This document shows positions 18,209 through 27,741 of a stretch of 64,000 bases of DNA, piece after piece (the first letter of the stretch is position 1; the number at the start of each line of letters is the position of its first letter). The notes beneath the pieces were generated by a model that made no database searches, was not told the DNA's origin, and saw nothing but the letters and a program-made list of their open reading frames with translations. Location: assembly GCF_003386795.1 (NCBI RefSeq), contig NZ_QTUC01000001.1, positions 1,736,001 through 1,800,000 of the forward strand, in the 5' to 3' direction. Position numbers and translations under genes: made by a program. The DNA comes from Thermasporomyces composti (GTDB taxonomy: Bacteria; Actinomycetota; Actinomycetes; Propionibacteriales; Actinopolymorphaceae).

Positions 18209-19293
18209 CCAGTCGCCTCCAGGTCCGCCGCGCGGGCTGGCTCGACCGGCCCGTTCGGCAGGACGACCACCTTGAGGTGGGCGTCGGGCTCGGCGAGCAG
18301 CGCCTCGAAGCCATGCGTCACCACCTGGTCCAGGCTGATCCGGTCGCTGATCAGCGGCTCCACCTGGACCTGACCCGTCTCCAGCAGGCGCACGGCTTCG
18401 GGGAAGTCGACGTCGTAGGTATGCGAGAGCGACGCCACCAGCTCCTTCTCGCTCAGCAGGAACGAGAGCAGGTCGAGCTCCAGGGTGCCGTTCGTGACAC
18501 CGAGGAGGACGGTGCGTCCGCCCTTGCGAGTCCACTCGAGCGCCCGTCGAACCGTCTCAGGCCGGCCGCCAGCCTCGAAGGCGACGTCGGCGCCCACACC
18601 CTCGGTGAGGTCGGCGAGCGCCTGGCCGGCGTCCTCAGGCGCCACCGCGAGGTCGGCCCCGAGGCACGTCGCGAGCTCCCGACGACGCTTCACCGGCTCG
18701 ACGACCACGACCTGACCGGCGCCGCGGAGTCGGGCCACCTGGCTGAGGAGCAGCCCGATGCTGCCGCCGCCCACCACCACGACGGTCGAGCCGGGCTCGA
18801 GTCGGGCGCGGCGGACCGCTCGACACGCGACCGACGTCGGCTCGGCGAGCGCCGCGTGCTCCGGCGCCAGCGTGTCGGCGTAGGGGAGGCAGATGCGCGC
18901 TGGCACCAGCATCTCCTCGGCGAGCCCACCGTCGGCGCCCTGCCCCGTCGAACGAAGGGTCGCGCACAGCGCGTAGTCCCCGCGCCGGCACCAGAAGCAC
19001 GTGTCGCAGAAGAGGTGCCCCTCCACCGCGACCCGCTGGCCGACCTGGAGGTCCACGTCGGGGCCGGTCTCGACGACGACGCCGGCTGGTTCGTGGCCCA
19101 TCGTGAGCGGCCCATCGGCCGCCGACAGCGGAGGCTCGTCCGACCTCGGGGCGTTGAGGTAGACCTCCAGGTCCGTCCCGCAGATGCCGCACGCCTCCAC
19201 GCGGAGCCGGACCCAGCCGGGAGGCGGACTGCCGAGCTCGGGAAGGTCGACCACTCGCAGGTCCCGCCGGCCATACATGCGCGCCGCTCGCAT
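18205..19293 (-). CDS. Zinc-dependent medium-chain alcohol/polyol dehydrogenase
   Basis: This 362-residue MDR-family protein contains the catalytic-zinc motif GHEPAGVVVE, the catalytic Cys in ACGICGTDLE and a structural-zinc cluster in CDTCFWCRRGDYALC. It also has the Rossmann motif VVGGGSIGLL followed by an acidic residue (VVVVEP), which points to NAD rather than NADP. It resembles threonine, sorbitol and butanediol dehydrogenases, but the substrate is not clear. The ATG has AGGAGG five bases upstream. The stop overlaps the start of the APH-fold kinase. Confidence 0.85.
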   Translation of the reverse strand: MRAARMYGRRDLRVVDLPELGSPPPGWVRLRVEACGICGTDLEVYLNAPRSDEPPLSAADGPLTMGHEPAGVVVETGPDVDLQVGQRVAVEGHLFCDTCFWCRRGDYALCATLRSTGQGADGGLAEEMLVPARICLPYADTLAPEHAALAEPTSVACRAVRRARLEPGSTVVVVGGGSIGLLLSQVARLRGAGQVVVVEPVKRRRELATCLGADLAVAPEDAGQALADLTEGVGADVAFEAGGRPETVRRALEWTRKGGRTVLLGVTNGTLELDLLSFLLSEKELVASLSHTYDVDFPEAVRLLETGQVQVEPLISDRISLDQVVTHGFEALLAEPDAHLKVVVLPNGPVEPARAADLEATG

Positions 19294-19347
19294 GAGACCT
19301 CCTCGCAACCGCTCCGGCACCTGCGGCGCATGGTAGCCGCGGAGACC

Positions 19348-20217
19348 TCAGCGAACGCCGCGCGGAACCGGACAATGCGCGGCCAGAAACGACACGAGCG
19401 CGTGGTTGAACTCCGTGGGGTTGTCCTGGTTGGCGCGGTGGCCGGCGTACGGGACGACGACGAGCTCACAGCGGGGGTCGCGTTCGGACCAGCGCCGCGC
19501 GGCCCGGAGGCCGGCGGCGTCGTGGTCGCCGACGAGGAGGAGGACCGGCTGCGCCGCCACGTACGCCAGGGACGAGTAGTGCGTGCCCGGGTAGGAGGGC
19601 TCGAGGTAGGTCGGGCGCGGATGTGCGGCGAGCCACGTGGCGCGAAGGATCTCGACGAGGTGCCGTCGGCTCAACGGGTCCGTCGCGGCAAAGGCGTACG
19701 TCTGGGCGCTGCGTCGCAGCGCGGCGGCCCGCGCCACGCGATGCCGCAGCCACCCGTCATCGCGACACCGGAGCCGCGCTCGTGACCACCACCAGCCAAC
19801 GCGTCGCCGAACTGGCACCCGCTCCGCGACCTGGGCGGTCGCGACGAGGACGAGAGCCGCCGCGCGCTCCGGCCGCCAGCGCGCCACCACCTGGGCCACC
19901 TGTCCCCCCAACCCTTGCCCGACCAGGCAGAACGGCCGACCGAGGGTGATGGCGTCCAGCACGGCGAGAAGGTCGTCCGCGAGGTCGCGGACTGTCAAGG
20001 GGGTCTTGCCCAACGGCTGGGAACGACCATGTCCCCGCATGTCCCAGCGCAGCGTGCGGTAACCCGCCTCCCACAGCGTGGCGAGCTGCGCGTCGAACAT
20101 GCGGTGGTCGGCCAAGCCGTCGTGGGTGAAGACGACGAGGGGGGACCGTTCCGGACCGGCGGTCCAGTAGTGGATCGATGACCCGGACCGTTCGATGACG
20201 GCCGCGGCCTCCTCCAC
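19348..20217 (-). CDS. Alpha/beta hydrolase-fold protein lacking the nucleophilic Ser
   Basis: This 289-residue protein is a typical alpha/beta hydrolase: oxyanion region VVFTHDGLADHRMF, the strand DMRGHGRSQPLG, the acid in LLVGDHDAAG and the His in YAGHRANQDNP. At the nucleophile elbow, where G-x-S-x-G is expected, the sequence reads VGQGLGG: Gly replaces Ser, encoded GGG, so a single-base error from a Ser codon such as AGC is unlikely. The protein may be catalytically dead or use other chemistry, as in cofactor-free dioxygenase or binding members. The start is GTG after a G-rich stretch. It is a lone minus-strand gene. Confidence 0.75.
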   Translation of the reverse strand: MEEAAAVIERSGSSIHYWTAGPERSPLVVFTHDGLADHRMFDAQLATLWEAGYRTLRWDMRGHGRSQPLGKTPLTVRDLADDLLAVLDAITLGRPFCLVGQGLGGQVAQVVARWRPERAAALVLVATAQVAERVPVRRRVGWWWSRARLRCRDDGWLRHRVARAAALRRSAQTYAFAATDPLSRRHLVEILRATWLAAHPRPTYLEPSYPGTHYSSLAYVAAQPVLLLVGDHDAAGLRAARRWSERDPRCELVVVPYAGHRANQDNPTEFNHALVSFLAAHCPVPRGVR

Positions 20218-20380
20218 GGTCCCCCCTCACGGCGTCGCACGCGACGCGCTGTCGTCCCCCGTCACCACGAGGCTAGGCAGGGCCTTGAGGGCGACAGGGG
20301 ACTTCCGCGAAGGCGGGACAGCGTCCTCCGGCGGACGAGAAGGCGGTCGTGGGCGGAAGGTCGGTCAGGAGGCGGGGAAC

Positions 20381-21298
<918 letters not shown>

Positions 21299-21431
21299 CG
21301 GCGTCCCTCCTCGCGCTTGGTCGCCCACGATGGTGCCACCCTCGGGCACCGGCCCCGCCGCCGCCCTCGCCTCCGTTCAGCGCCGTAGACTGTGCAGGCT
21401 CCAGCCCTCGCATCCTTCGAAGGGACCGGTC

Positions 21432-21836
21432 GTGCCAGGCACTCGCGCCCCGCGCGGACGGATTCGCGGCGCCGCGACCGCCGTCGTCGGCGTCCTCCTC
21501 GGCGTCCTCGTGGGCCTCGCGCAGCCCGGAGCGGCCGTCCTGACAGCGGGCGGTTCGGCGAGCCCGCGCCTGGCGACCGAGCGGCATTCCGGCGACCTGA
21601 GGTCGGCCTTCGATCTCGCCCCACGACCGGGCACCGTGACCTCCGCCAACGTCACCGACGCCGAGGCCCGCGCGCCGAGCGGTCGCGTCGGTCTCGCCGC
21701 TGATCTCGCCGTCGCTTCCGTGGCGGCAGGGCTGCGGCGGGACGCCGCCGATGGGTCGGCTGACGCCTCCGCGGACGAGGGCAGCGGGTCACCTCTCGCC
21801 GACGTTCGCGCGCCTCCGAGCCCGGGCTCGGCCTGA
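21432..21836 (+). CDS. Putative small exported protein
   Basis: I do not recognise this gene. A GTG start preceded by GAAGGGA gives a 134-residue protein with an Arg-rich N-terminus, a hydrophobic stretch (AATAVVGVLLGVLVGLAQPG) that could be a signal peptide or anchor, and an Ala/Ser/Asp-rich, low-complexity remainder. It lies divergent from menB and 64 nt upstream of secDF on the same strand. Its frame has strong third-position GC, but low complexity makes that weak evidence. Confidence 0.4.
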   Translation: MPGTRAPRGRIRGAATAVVGVLLGVLVGLAQPGAAVLTAGGSASPRLATERHSGDLRSAFDLAPRPGTVTSANVTDAEARAPSGRVGLAADLAVASVAAGLRRDAADGSADASADEGSGSPLADVRAPPSPGSA

Positions 21837-21900
21837 CCGCGACCGGCGCGGCCAGGCGCTCGGGATCCCGTCCGTCACCTAGTCCCCTCGGAGGCAACGC

Positions 21901-24201
21901 GTGTCTCGCGCTTCCCTCGTCCGCGCCATCGTGTCGCTCATCATCGTCGCCGGCGCGCTCTACTTCGCCATCAGCACACCCGCCCGTCTCGGCCTCGACC
22001 TGCGCGGCGGTACCCAGATCGTCTTGGAGACCAAGGACAGCCCGACGACGAAGGCGGACGCCGCGGCGACCGACCGAGCGTTGGAGGTGCTGCGCCGCCG
22101 GGTCGACGCGCTCGGTGTCGCCGAGCCCAACCTCACCCGGAGCGGGGAGAACCGGATCATCGTCGAGCTGCCCGGGCTCCAGGACCCACGAGAGGCCGAG
22201 CGAGTCGTGGGGCGGACCGCGCAGCTGACCTTCCACCCCGTCCTGGCAGCCGCCCAGAAGGGCGACAAGCCGGAGAAGAAGGGCGAGCGCGTCATCCAGG
22301 ACGAGGCGGGTCAGTGGATCCGTCTGGGCCCGGCCGCGCTGACCGGTGAGGGTGTCTCCGACGCCGCCGGCCGCACCGACCCGAGCCGCGGCACCGGGTG
22401 GTTCGTCACCATCGACTTCAACGGCAAGGGCGACGACGCCTGGACGAAGCTGACCGCCAAGGCCGCGTGCGCGCCGGTCGGTGACCCCACCCGCCGGGTC
22501 GCCATCGTGCTCGACAACAAGGTGATCTCCTCCCCCCAGGTCAGCCCGGACGTGCCGTGCAACGTCGGCATCGTGGGCGGCTCCACCGAGATCACCGGCG
22601 CGTTCGACCAGCAGTCGGCACAGGAGCTCGCCGCGCTGATCAAAGGTGGCGCGCTCCCCGTGCCCGTCGAGATCGTCGAGCAGCGGGTCATCGGTCCGAC
22701 GCTGGGCAAGGAGGCCATCGAGGCGAGCGCCCAGGCCGCGATCATCGGCCTCGCCCTCACCGGGCTGTTCATCGTCGCGGTCTACCGGTTGATGGGCTTC
22801 CTCGCCACCCTGGCGCTCGCCTGCTACACGCTCATCTCCTACGCCATCCTGGTGGCCCTCGGCGCCACGCTCACCCTGCCCGGCCTGGCGGGCTTCGTGC
22901 TGGCGATCGGTATGGCGATCGACGCGAACGTGCTCATCTTCGAGCGCGCGCGGGAGGAGTACGCCGCGACGCCCAAGCGAGGGCTGCTGTCCGCCCTGAC
23001 CCGGGGCTTCTCCGGCGCGTGGTCGGCCATCATCGACTCCAACGTCACGACGGTGCTCGCGGCCGGGCTGTTGTTCTTCCTGGCCTCCGGTCCGGTGCGC
23101 GGCTTCGGCGTCACCCTCTCCATCGGTGTCTTGGCGTCGATGATCTCGGCCTTGGTCGTCGCTCGGATGCTGACCGAGTGGGCGGTTCGGCGAAGCTTCG
23201 TCCGCAACCACCCGGGCGTCACCGGGCTGTCGAGCATCGGCCGGGTGCGGTCGTGGATCACCGACCGCAGCCCGAACCTGATGCGGCACGGCCGTACCTT
23301 CCTCCTCGTCTCGGCGCTGCTGACGGTCCTGGCGGTGGGCGGAATCGCCGCCAAGGGGCTCAACCTCGGCGTCGAGTTCGCCGGCGGCCGCCAGCTGGTC
23401 TACTCCTCCAACCAGCCCATCGACGTCGACGAGGCCCGCGAGGCGGTGGCCGACGCCGGGTTCCCGCGAGCTGTCGTCCAGCGTTCCGGCGACGACGACA
23501 TCTCGGTGCGGACCGAGCAGATCACCACCGACGAGGCGCTCAGGATCGAGCGTGCCTTGGAGAGGCTCGCTGGGGACGTCGAGAAGGAGCGCGACGAGCT
23601 CATCGGCCCGAGCCTGGGCGCCGAGTTGCGCACCAAGGCCCTCATCGCCTTGGGCGTCGCTCTGCTCGCGCAGATGGTCTACCTCGCGATCCGGTTCCGG
23701 TGGACGTTCGGCGTGTCCGCCGTCCTCGCGATGTTCCACGACCTGCTGATCGTCGTGGGTCTGTTCGCCTGGCTCGGCAAGCCCTTCGACGGCGTCTTCC
23801 TCGCCGCCGCGTTGACGATCATCGGTCTGTCGGTCAACGACACGGTGGTGGTGTTCGACCGGGTGCGCGAGCTGTGGGCGAGCAACCCGAGGCGGCCGTT
23901 CGCGGAGAACGCCAACCAGGCGGTCCTCCAGACGGTGCCGCGGACCGTCAACACCGGCATGGGCGCGATGTTCATCCTGGCCGCGCTCGCCGTCCTCGGC
24001 GGTGACTCGCTCACCGACTTCGCGATCGCCCTGCTGGTCGGCCTGCTCGTCGGGACCTACTCCTCGTCGTTCGTGGCGACGCCGCTGGCGATCGAGCTCC
24101 AGGCGCGGCGTAACGACCCGCCGCCGCGCGTTCGGACGCGGGCCCCGGAGTCGGTCGCCCGGCGGCGCGCTCGACAGTCCGGCTCCGGCGCCGTGGTGTG
24201 A
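21901..24201 (+). CDS. secDF: Fused protein-translocase subunit SecDF
   Basis: This is a proton-driven RND-type accessory of the Sec translocon that helps pull exported proteins across. SecD and SecF are one polypeptide of 766 residues with twelve predicted membrane helices. The SecD half (1-430) has GLDLRGGTQIVLE, the periplasmic P1 region and the D5 motif LAIGMAIDANVLIFERAREE. The SecF half (from about 460) has LNLGVEFAGGRQLV and LSVNDTVVVFDRVRE. Most actinobacteria carry separate secD and secF beside yajC, so this is possibly a second copy. GTG start seven bases after GGAGG. SecF-half Asp and Arg residues are intact, so it should be functional. Confidence 0.92.
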   Translation: MSRASLVRAIVSLIIVAGALYFAISTPARLGLDLRGGTQIVLETKDSPTTKADAAATDRALEVLRRRVDALGVAEPNLTRSGENRIIVELPGLQDPREAERVVGRTAQLTFHPVLAAAQKGDKPEKKGERVIQDEAGQWIRLGPAALTGEGVSDAAGRTDPSRGTGWFVTIDFNGKGDDAWTKLTAKAACAPVGDPTRRVAIVLDNKVISSPQVSPDVPCNVGIVGGSTEITGAFDQQSAQELAALIKGGALPVPVEIVEQRVIGPTLGKEAIEASAQAAIIGLALTGLFIVAVYRLMGFLATLALACYTLISYAILVALGATLTLPGLAGFVLAIGMAIDANVLIFERAREEYAATPKRGLLSALTRGFSGAWSAIIDSNVTTVLAAGLLFFLASGPVRGFGVTLSIGVLASMISALVVARMLTEWAVRRSFVRNHPGVTGLSSIGRVRSWITDRSPNLMRHGRTFLLVSALLTVLAVGGIAAKGLNLGVEFAGGRQLVYSSNQPIDVDEAREAVADAGFPRAVVQRSGDDDISVRTEQITTDEALRIERALERLAGDVEKERDELIGPSLGAELRTKALIALGVALLAQMVYLAIRFRWTFGVSAVLAMFHDLLIVVGLFAWLGKPFDGVFLAAALTIIGLSVNDTVVVFDRVRELWASNPRRPFAENANQAVLQTVPRTVNTGMGAMFILAALAVLGGDSLTDFAIALLVGLLVGTYSSSFVATPLAIELQARRNDPPPRVRTRAPESVARRRARQSGSGAVV

Positions 24202-24421
24202 CGCGAGGAGCGAGCGACGCGGGCGCCGCGTTCGTGCCGCTGTCGGCATGAGCGCGGCGTCGTCGTGCCAGCGGCGCCGCTGCCTCCGCAGCGCGGCGCA
24301 GTGTCGAGGTCGGCGTCCGCCAGGGACGGTGCCACCGGCGGGTCGTGTCCAGTGGTGGACAAAGGGGTATGTCGACGGGCGGGTCTAGGCTCGACCGCCC
24401 GCACGCACGAGAGGACCCCGT

Positions 24422-25558
24422 ATGAGATTCACCGCAGCGGCCGACCTCCTCGGGAAGGCGGCAGCGTTCGCCGCACGGCACACCGCCGGACACGGCGCGC
24501 CGCTCCCGGCGCTCAGCGGCCTTCGGGTGTCCGCCGACGCGGACCAGGTCCGGTTCACCGGATACGACTACGAAGCCAGCTCCACCGCGACCCTGCCGGT
24601 TCGGGTCGACGAACCCGGTGAGGTGCTGCTGCCTGGTCGGGTCTTCGCCGAGGTCGTGCACGCCCTGCCGGCCCGGGACGTCGACGTCCGCTCCCACGGT
24701 TCGACGGTCGAGATCTCCACCGGGGCGATCGAGTTCACCCTTCCCACGCTGCCACTCGACGACTACCCCGAGCTGCCTCCCGCGCCTGGGCCCGTCGGCG
24801 CGGTGGACGCCGGGGCGTTCGCCCGAGCGGTGGCGCACATGTCCAAGATCGCGCTGCGGAACGGCACCATCCCTGTCCTGTCCGGGTGCCTCGTCGAGTT
24901 CGGGTCGGAGTCCCTCACCCTCACCGCCTCCGACCGGTTCCGCATCGCGATCCGGGACGTGCCCTGGAAGCCCACGGTGCCGGACCTCCCCGCACAGGTG
25001 GTGGTGCCAGCCCGACTGCTCGCTGACGCCGCGAAGAGCCTCGGGCACTCCGACTCCCTCACCGTCGGTGTCGGCGAGCTCGGCGAGTCCTTGCTGAGCC
25101 TCGGCACCGACCACCGGCTCACCACGATGCGGCTCATCGACGAGACCTACCCGGCGCTGCGGACCAAGGTCCCCACCGACTTCGTGGGGGCCGTCACCGT
25201 CGCGCTCGAGGACCTCCGCGCGGCGCTCCGCCGGATCTGCATCGTCGCCGACCGCTACTCCGCCGTCGTGCTCACCATCGCGGACGACGAGATCGCCGTG
25301 GGCGCGGCCGGCGACGTGGACACCCGGGGACGCGAACGTCTCCCAGCCCGACTGGAGGGTTCCGGCACCACCACGGCCTTCAACGCCGGCTACCTGCTCG
25401 ACGGCTTGGACGGGCTCGACACCCCCTACGTCCGGCTCGCGTTCAACGAGGGGATCCGGCCGGCCTGTCTCACCGGGCGTGAGTCCCTCGATGGGCCCGA
25501 CCTGCCTGGCGTGCTGTACGTCGCCATGCCGCGCCGGCTACCCCCGAGCGTCGGCTGA
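24422..25558 (+). CDS. DNA polymerase III beta-subunit (sliding clamp) paralog
   Basis: This 378-residue protein has the three-domain clamp fold. The N-terminal MRFTAAADLLGKAAAFAARH is beta-clamp like. The second domain contains SKIALRNGTIPVLSGCLVEF and LTASDRFRIAIRDV. The third domain ends YVAMPRRLPPSVG, the equivalent of the usual YLLMPVRL terminus. It lies far from any dnaA, recF or gyrB, so it is probably a second copy rather than the replicative dnaN. The client-binding groove residues at the C-terminus are altered (AMP for LMP). A TAGGCT -10-type hexamer lies 30 nt upstream of the ATG. Confidence 0.85.
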   Translation: MRFTAAADLLGKAAAFAARHTAGHGAPLPALSGLRVSADADQVRFTGYDYEASSTATLPVRVDEPGEVLLPGRVFAEVVHALPARDVDVRSHGSTVEISTGAIEFTLPTLPLDDYPELPPAPGPVGAVDAGAFARAVAHMSKIALRNGTIPVLSGCLVEFGSESLTLTASDRFRIAIRDVPWKPTVPDLPAQVVVPARLLADAAKSLGHSDSLTVGVGELGESLLSLGTDHRLTTMRLIDETYPALRTKVPTDFVGAVTVALEDLRAALRRICIVADRYSAVVLTIADDEIAVGAAGDVDTRGRERLPARLEGSGTTTAFNAGYLLDGLDGLDTPYVRLAFNEGIRPACLTGRESLDGPDLPGVLYVAMPRRLPPSVG

Positions 25559-25578
25559 CGAGGCGCGGCGGACGCGGA

Positions 25579-26136
25579 TCAGACGAGGCCCGCCGCCTCG
25601 CCGAGGCGGGCGAACTCCACGGCCAGGTCCCCGGGCGTGTAGTGCGCGTTGAGACCGCTCGGGTTCGGCAGCACCCACAGCCGGGCCCCACCCAGCTGGT
25701 CCCGCTGGCGCCCGATTCTCGCCGTCCGCACGCCGAACGCCAGGCGGTACGCCGTGACCCCCAGGACCGCGACCCACCGGGGCTCGTACTCCTCCACCAG
25801 CCAGCGCAGCCGCTCGGCGCCGGCGCGAAGCTCCTCGACGGTCACCTCGCTCGCTCGCCCCGTCGGTCGTCGGACGAGGTTGGTGACGCCCAGCCGATAC
25901 GTCACCAGGTCACGCTGCTCGGCGGGTCGCAGCAGCCTCGGTGTCAGCCCGGCCTCGTAGAGCGCGCGCCAGAACCTGTTGGTCGGGTGGGCGAAGTGCC
26001 AGCCCGTCGCGCCCGAGGTGAGGCTGGGGTTGATGCCGCAGAACAACACCGCGAGACCAGGCGCCACGATGTCAGGGACGCTCACGACGTCAGGGACGCT
26101 GGCCTCGGCGCGTGAGGTGTCCGGAGGCGTCGACAT
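25579..26136 (-). CDS. mug: G/U mismatch-specific DNA glycosylase (Mug type)
   Basis: This enzyme removes uracil or ethenocytosine from mismatches during base excision repair. The 185-residue protein has the family-2 uracil-DNA glycosylase signatures: the catalytic loop GINPSLTSGATGWHFAHPTNRFW (Asn in GINPSL), VTNLVRRPTGRASE and the insertion loop LPNPSGLNAHYT. The ATG overlaps the stop of the upstream PP2C-like gene by one base, so they form an operon. The gene ends 20 nt from the convergent clamp paralog. Confidence 0.9.
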   Translation of the reverse strand: MSTPPDTSRAEASVPDVVSVPDIVAPGLAVLFCGINPSLTSGATGWHFAHPTNRFWRALYEAGLTPRLLRPAEQRDLVTYRLGVTNLVRRPTGRASEVTVEELRAGAERLRWLVEEYEPRWVAVLGVTAYRLAFGVRTARIGRQRDQLGGARLWVLPNPSGLNAHYTPGDLAVEFARLGEAAGLV

Positions 26137-26960
26137 CACGTCCACCTGGTGAGGAACACCAGCGTGGTGTCGTCGTGGGTCTTGCCTCGGTTCACCCGGC
26201 TCGCGCTCGGACGTGCCGCGTCCTCCTTCTCCACCGCCCGCGTTCGCGCGACGTAGGCGTCGACGCCCTCGTGCTCGATGAGGTCCAGCGCGTCCGTCCA
26301 GTCGAACAGCCCGAAGACGTCGATGAGCCGCGTGGCGCCGTCGCTCGCGATGACGGCCCGACGCACCTCGGCCACGGGCACACTGCCGCCGAGCGCCTGG
26401 TAGGCCGCCTCCGGGCGCTCGGCGGCGACCCAGTACCCGCCTGCCCGGTTGCGGTGGGTGCGCACGGCGTGCCCCGTCGGCGGGATCCCCGCCGCGCGCA
26501 GTCGGCGGCCGACCTCCGAGGCCCGGTGGTCGGTGATCCACCGGATGTCGGGCTTCGTGCCGTCGGACTCGAGGTCGAGGACGACGGACGCGTCCGACAA
26601 CACCAGGTACTCCAGCCGGCCATCGCGGACCCGGACGGCGGAGACGGTCGCCGCTGGGCTGTCGAAGTGGTCGAGGTCGCAGGTGCCCGCGTGGTCGTCC
26701 CGCACCCGGCGGATCGCCGTCGCCAGGCAGTCGGCGAGGGAGTCACGCCGGTCTCCCGCGAGCTGGAGCAGGTAGGTGCCGAGAGTCCGCGCGTACCACG
26801 CGACACCGTGCTGGCAGCCGGTGTCGTCCCGGTCGAGCGGGGTCACGCCGTCGAGCACCACCGCCACGTCCGCGCTCGTCGCGACGAAGTCCTCGTTCTC
26901 GACTCGTGGGTCGCCCGGCTCGCTCCAGGCCAGCATGCGAAAGGCCATCGAGCCCATCAT
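26136..26960 (-). CDS. PP2C-family phosphatase-like protein
   Basis: This 274-residue protein has a PP2C-like layout: an N-terminal ENEDFV, the metal-binding Asp in VAVVLDGVTPL, SDGATRLIDVFG in the core and a C-terminal HDDTTLVFLT. The classical first motif is shortened, so activity is uncertain; similar actinobacterial proteins are annotated as integrity or PP2C proteins. The start at 26960 uses the first of two adjacent ATGs after GAGGCGGGG. It is coupled to mug by a one-base overlap, an unusual partner that may simply reflect shared transcription. Confidence 0.7.
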   Translation of the reverse strand: MMGSMAFRMLAWSEPGDPRVENEDFVATSADVAVVLDGVTPLDRDDTGCQHGVAWYARTLGTYLLQLAGDRRDSLADCLATAIRRVRDDHAGTCDLDHFDSPAATVSAVRVRDGRLEYLVLSDASVVLDLESDGTKPDIRWITDHRASEVGRRLRAAGIPPTGHAVRTHRNRAGGYWVAAERPEAAYQALGGSVPVAEVRRAVIASDGATRLIDVFGLFDWTDALDLIEHEGVDAYVARTRAVEKEDAARPSASRVNRGKTHDDTTLVFLTRWT

Positions 26961-27030
26961 GCCCCGCCTCGGGAACCGAGCGCGCTCGGCCACCGGCGTG
27001 CCGATGGTCGGGAGTCCCACTGGCTGGGAC

Positions 27031-27633
27031 TCAGCAGCGGCCACCCCTGCGGCGTCGCGCGTCCACGCCGCCGAAGATGCTCAGACCCTTGAGCACGACG
27101 ACGGGCCCGCCGGAGGCAGGTGGGTCGTCGGTGTCGACGCTGACGCCGCCGAACACGCTGCTGCTCTCGTCGCGCACCTCGACACCGTCAGGAACGCGGA
27201 TGCTGATGCCCCCGAAGAGGGTGAACAGCGTGATCTCGACGACCGGCGCGTCGAACGTCGCGTCGTTCAGGTCGAGGTCGATACCACCGAAGACTGCCAC
27301 GGCCCTGGCGCGCCGCCGCACCCGCCAGCGACCTCGACGCTGCACGCCGCCGAAGATCGCGACCATCCGGTCCTGGTGCTCGGCGGCTCCGCTGGGATCG
27401 ACGAGGGACGACGCGGCGGCCGAGGGTGTGCTCGTGGGCACGAGGTCGCGGGTCAGTGGTTCGAGTTCGCCTACGGTCTTGGCGGCGTAGACGGCGTCGA
27501 GGCGCTCGGCGTGCTCCTGCACCGTGAGCCGGCCGTCCGCCAAGGCGTGCCCGAGGATTTCGACGACGCGTTCTCGATCCGCGTCGGATGCTCGCACATA
27601 CGGCTCAGGGGGCTGAGCCACGTTACCCGTCAT
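27031..27633 (-). CDS. DUF1707 protein with LiaF-like C-terminal domain
   Basis: This 200-residue cytoplasmic protein begins with the DUF1707 helical domain (VRASDADRERVVEILGHALA, then LTVQEHAERLDAVYAAKT). The C-terminal half contains several short repeats of the type (V/A)xFGG(I/V): VAIFGGV, VAVFGGI, LTLFGGIS, SSVFGGVS, LSIFGGV. Such repeats typify the cell-wall-active antibiotic response (LiaF-like) beta domain. Members are common in actinobacteria; the role is not settled, though sensing of envelope stress is often suggested. Confidence 0.82.
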   Translation of the reverse strand: MTGNVAQPPEPYVRASDADRERVVEILGHALADGRLTVQEHAERLDAVYAAKTVGELEPLTRDLVPTSTPSAAASSLVDPSGAAEHQDRMVAIFGGVQRRGRWRVRRRARAVAVFGGIDLDLNDATFDAPVVEITLFTLFGGISIRVPDGVEVRDESSSVFGGVSVDTDDPPASGGPVVVLKGLSIFGGVDARRRRGGRC

Positions 27634-27712
27634 GACGTCACGATAGTGCGGGGCCCAGCGCTGGGTCAGGTGGCTGACCGAGCGCCGGGTCCCGTGGGAG
27701 GTGCGCCGCCCG

Positions 27713-27731
27713 GCCGGCGTCTCGCGCCGGC
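27713..27731. terminator. Hairpin after the 27742-28338 gene
   Basis: GCCGGCG and CGCCGGC form a 7-bp stem around TCTCG, 11 nt beyond the stop of the minus-strand membrane-protein gene. Position supports a terminator; there is no U-tract. Confidence 0.4.
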
Positions 27732-27741
27732 GACGCGGCTC

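Noticed and set aside
21652-24249. 865-codon open frame on the minus strand across secDF
   Set aside because: Antisense shadow of secDF; low-complexity Arg/Gly/Asp-rich translation without domains or a ribosome-binding site.
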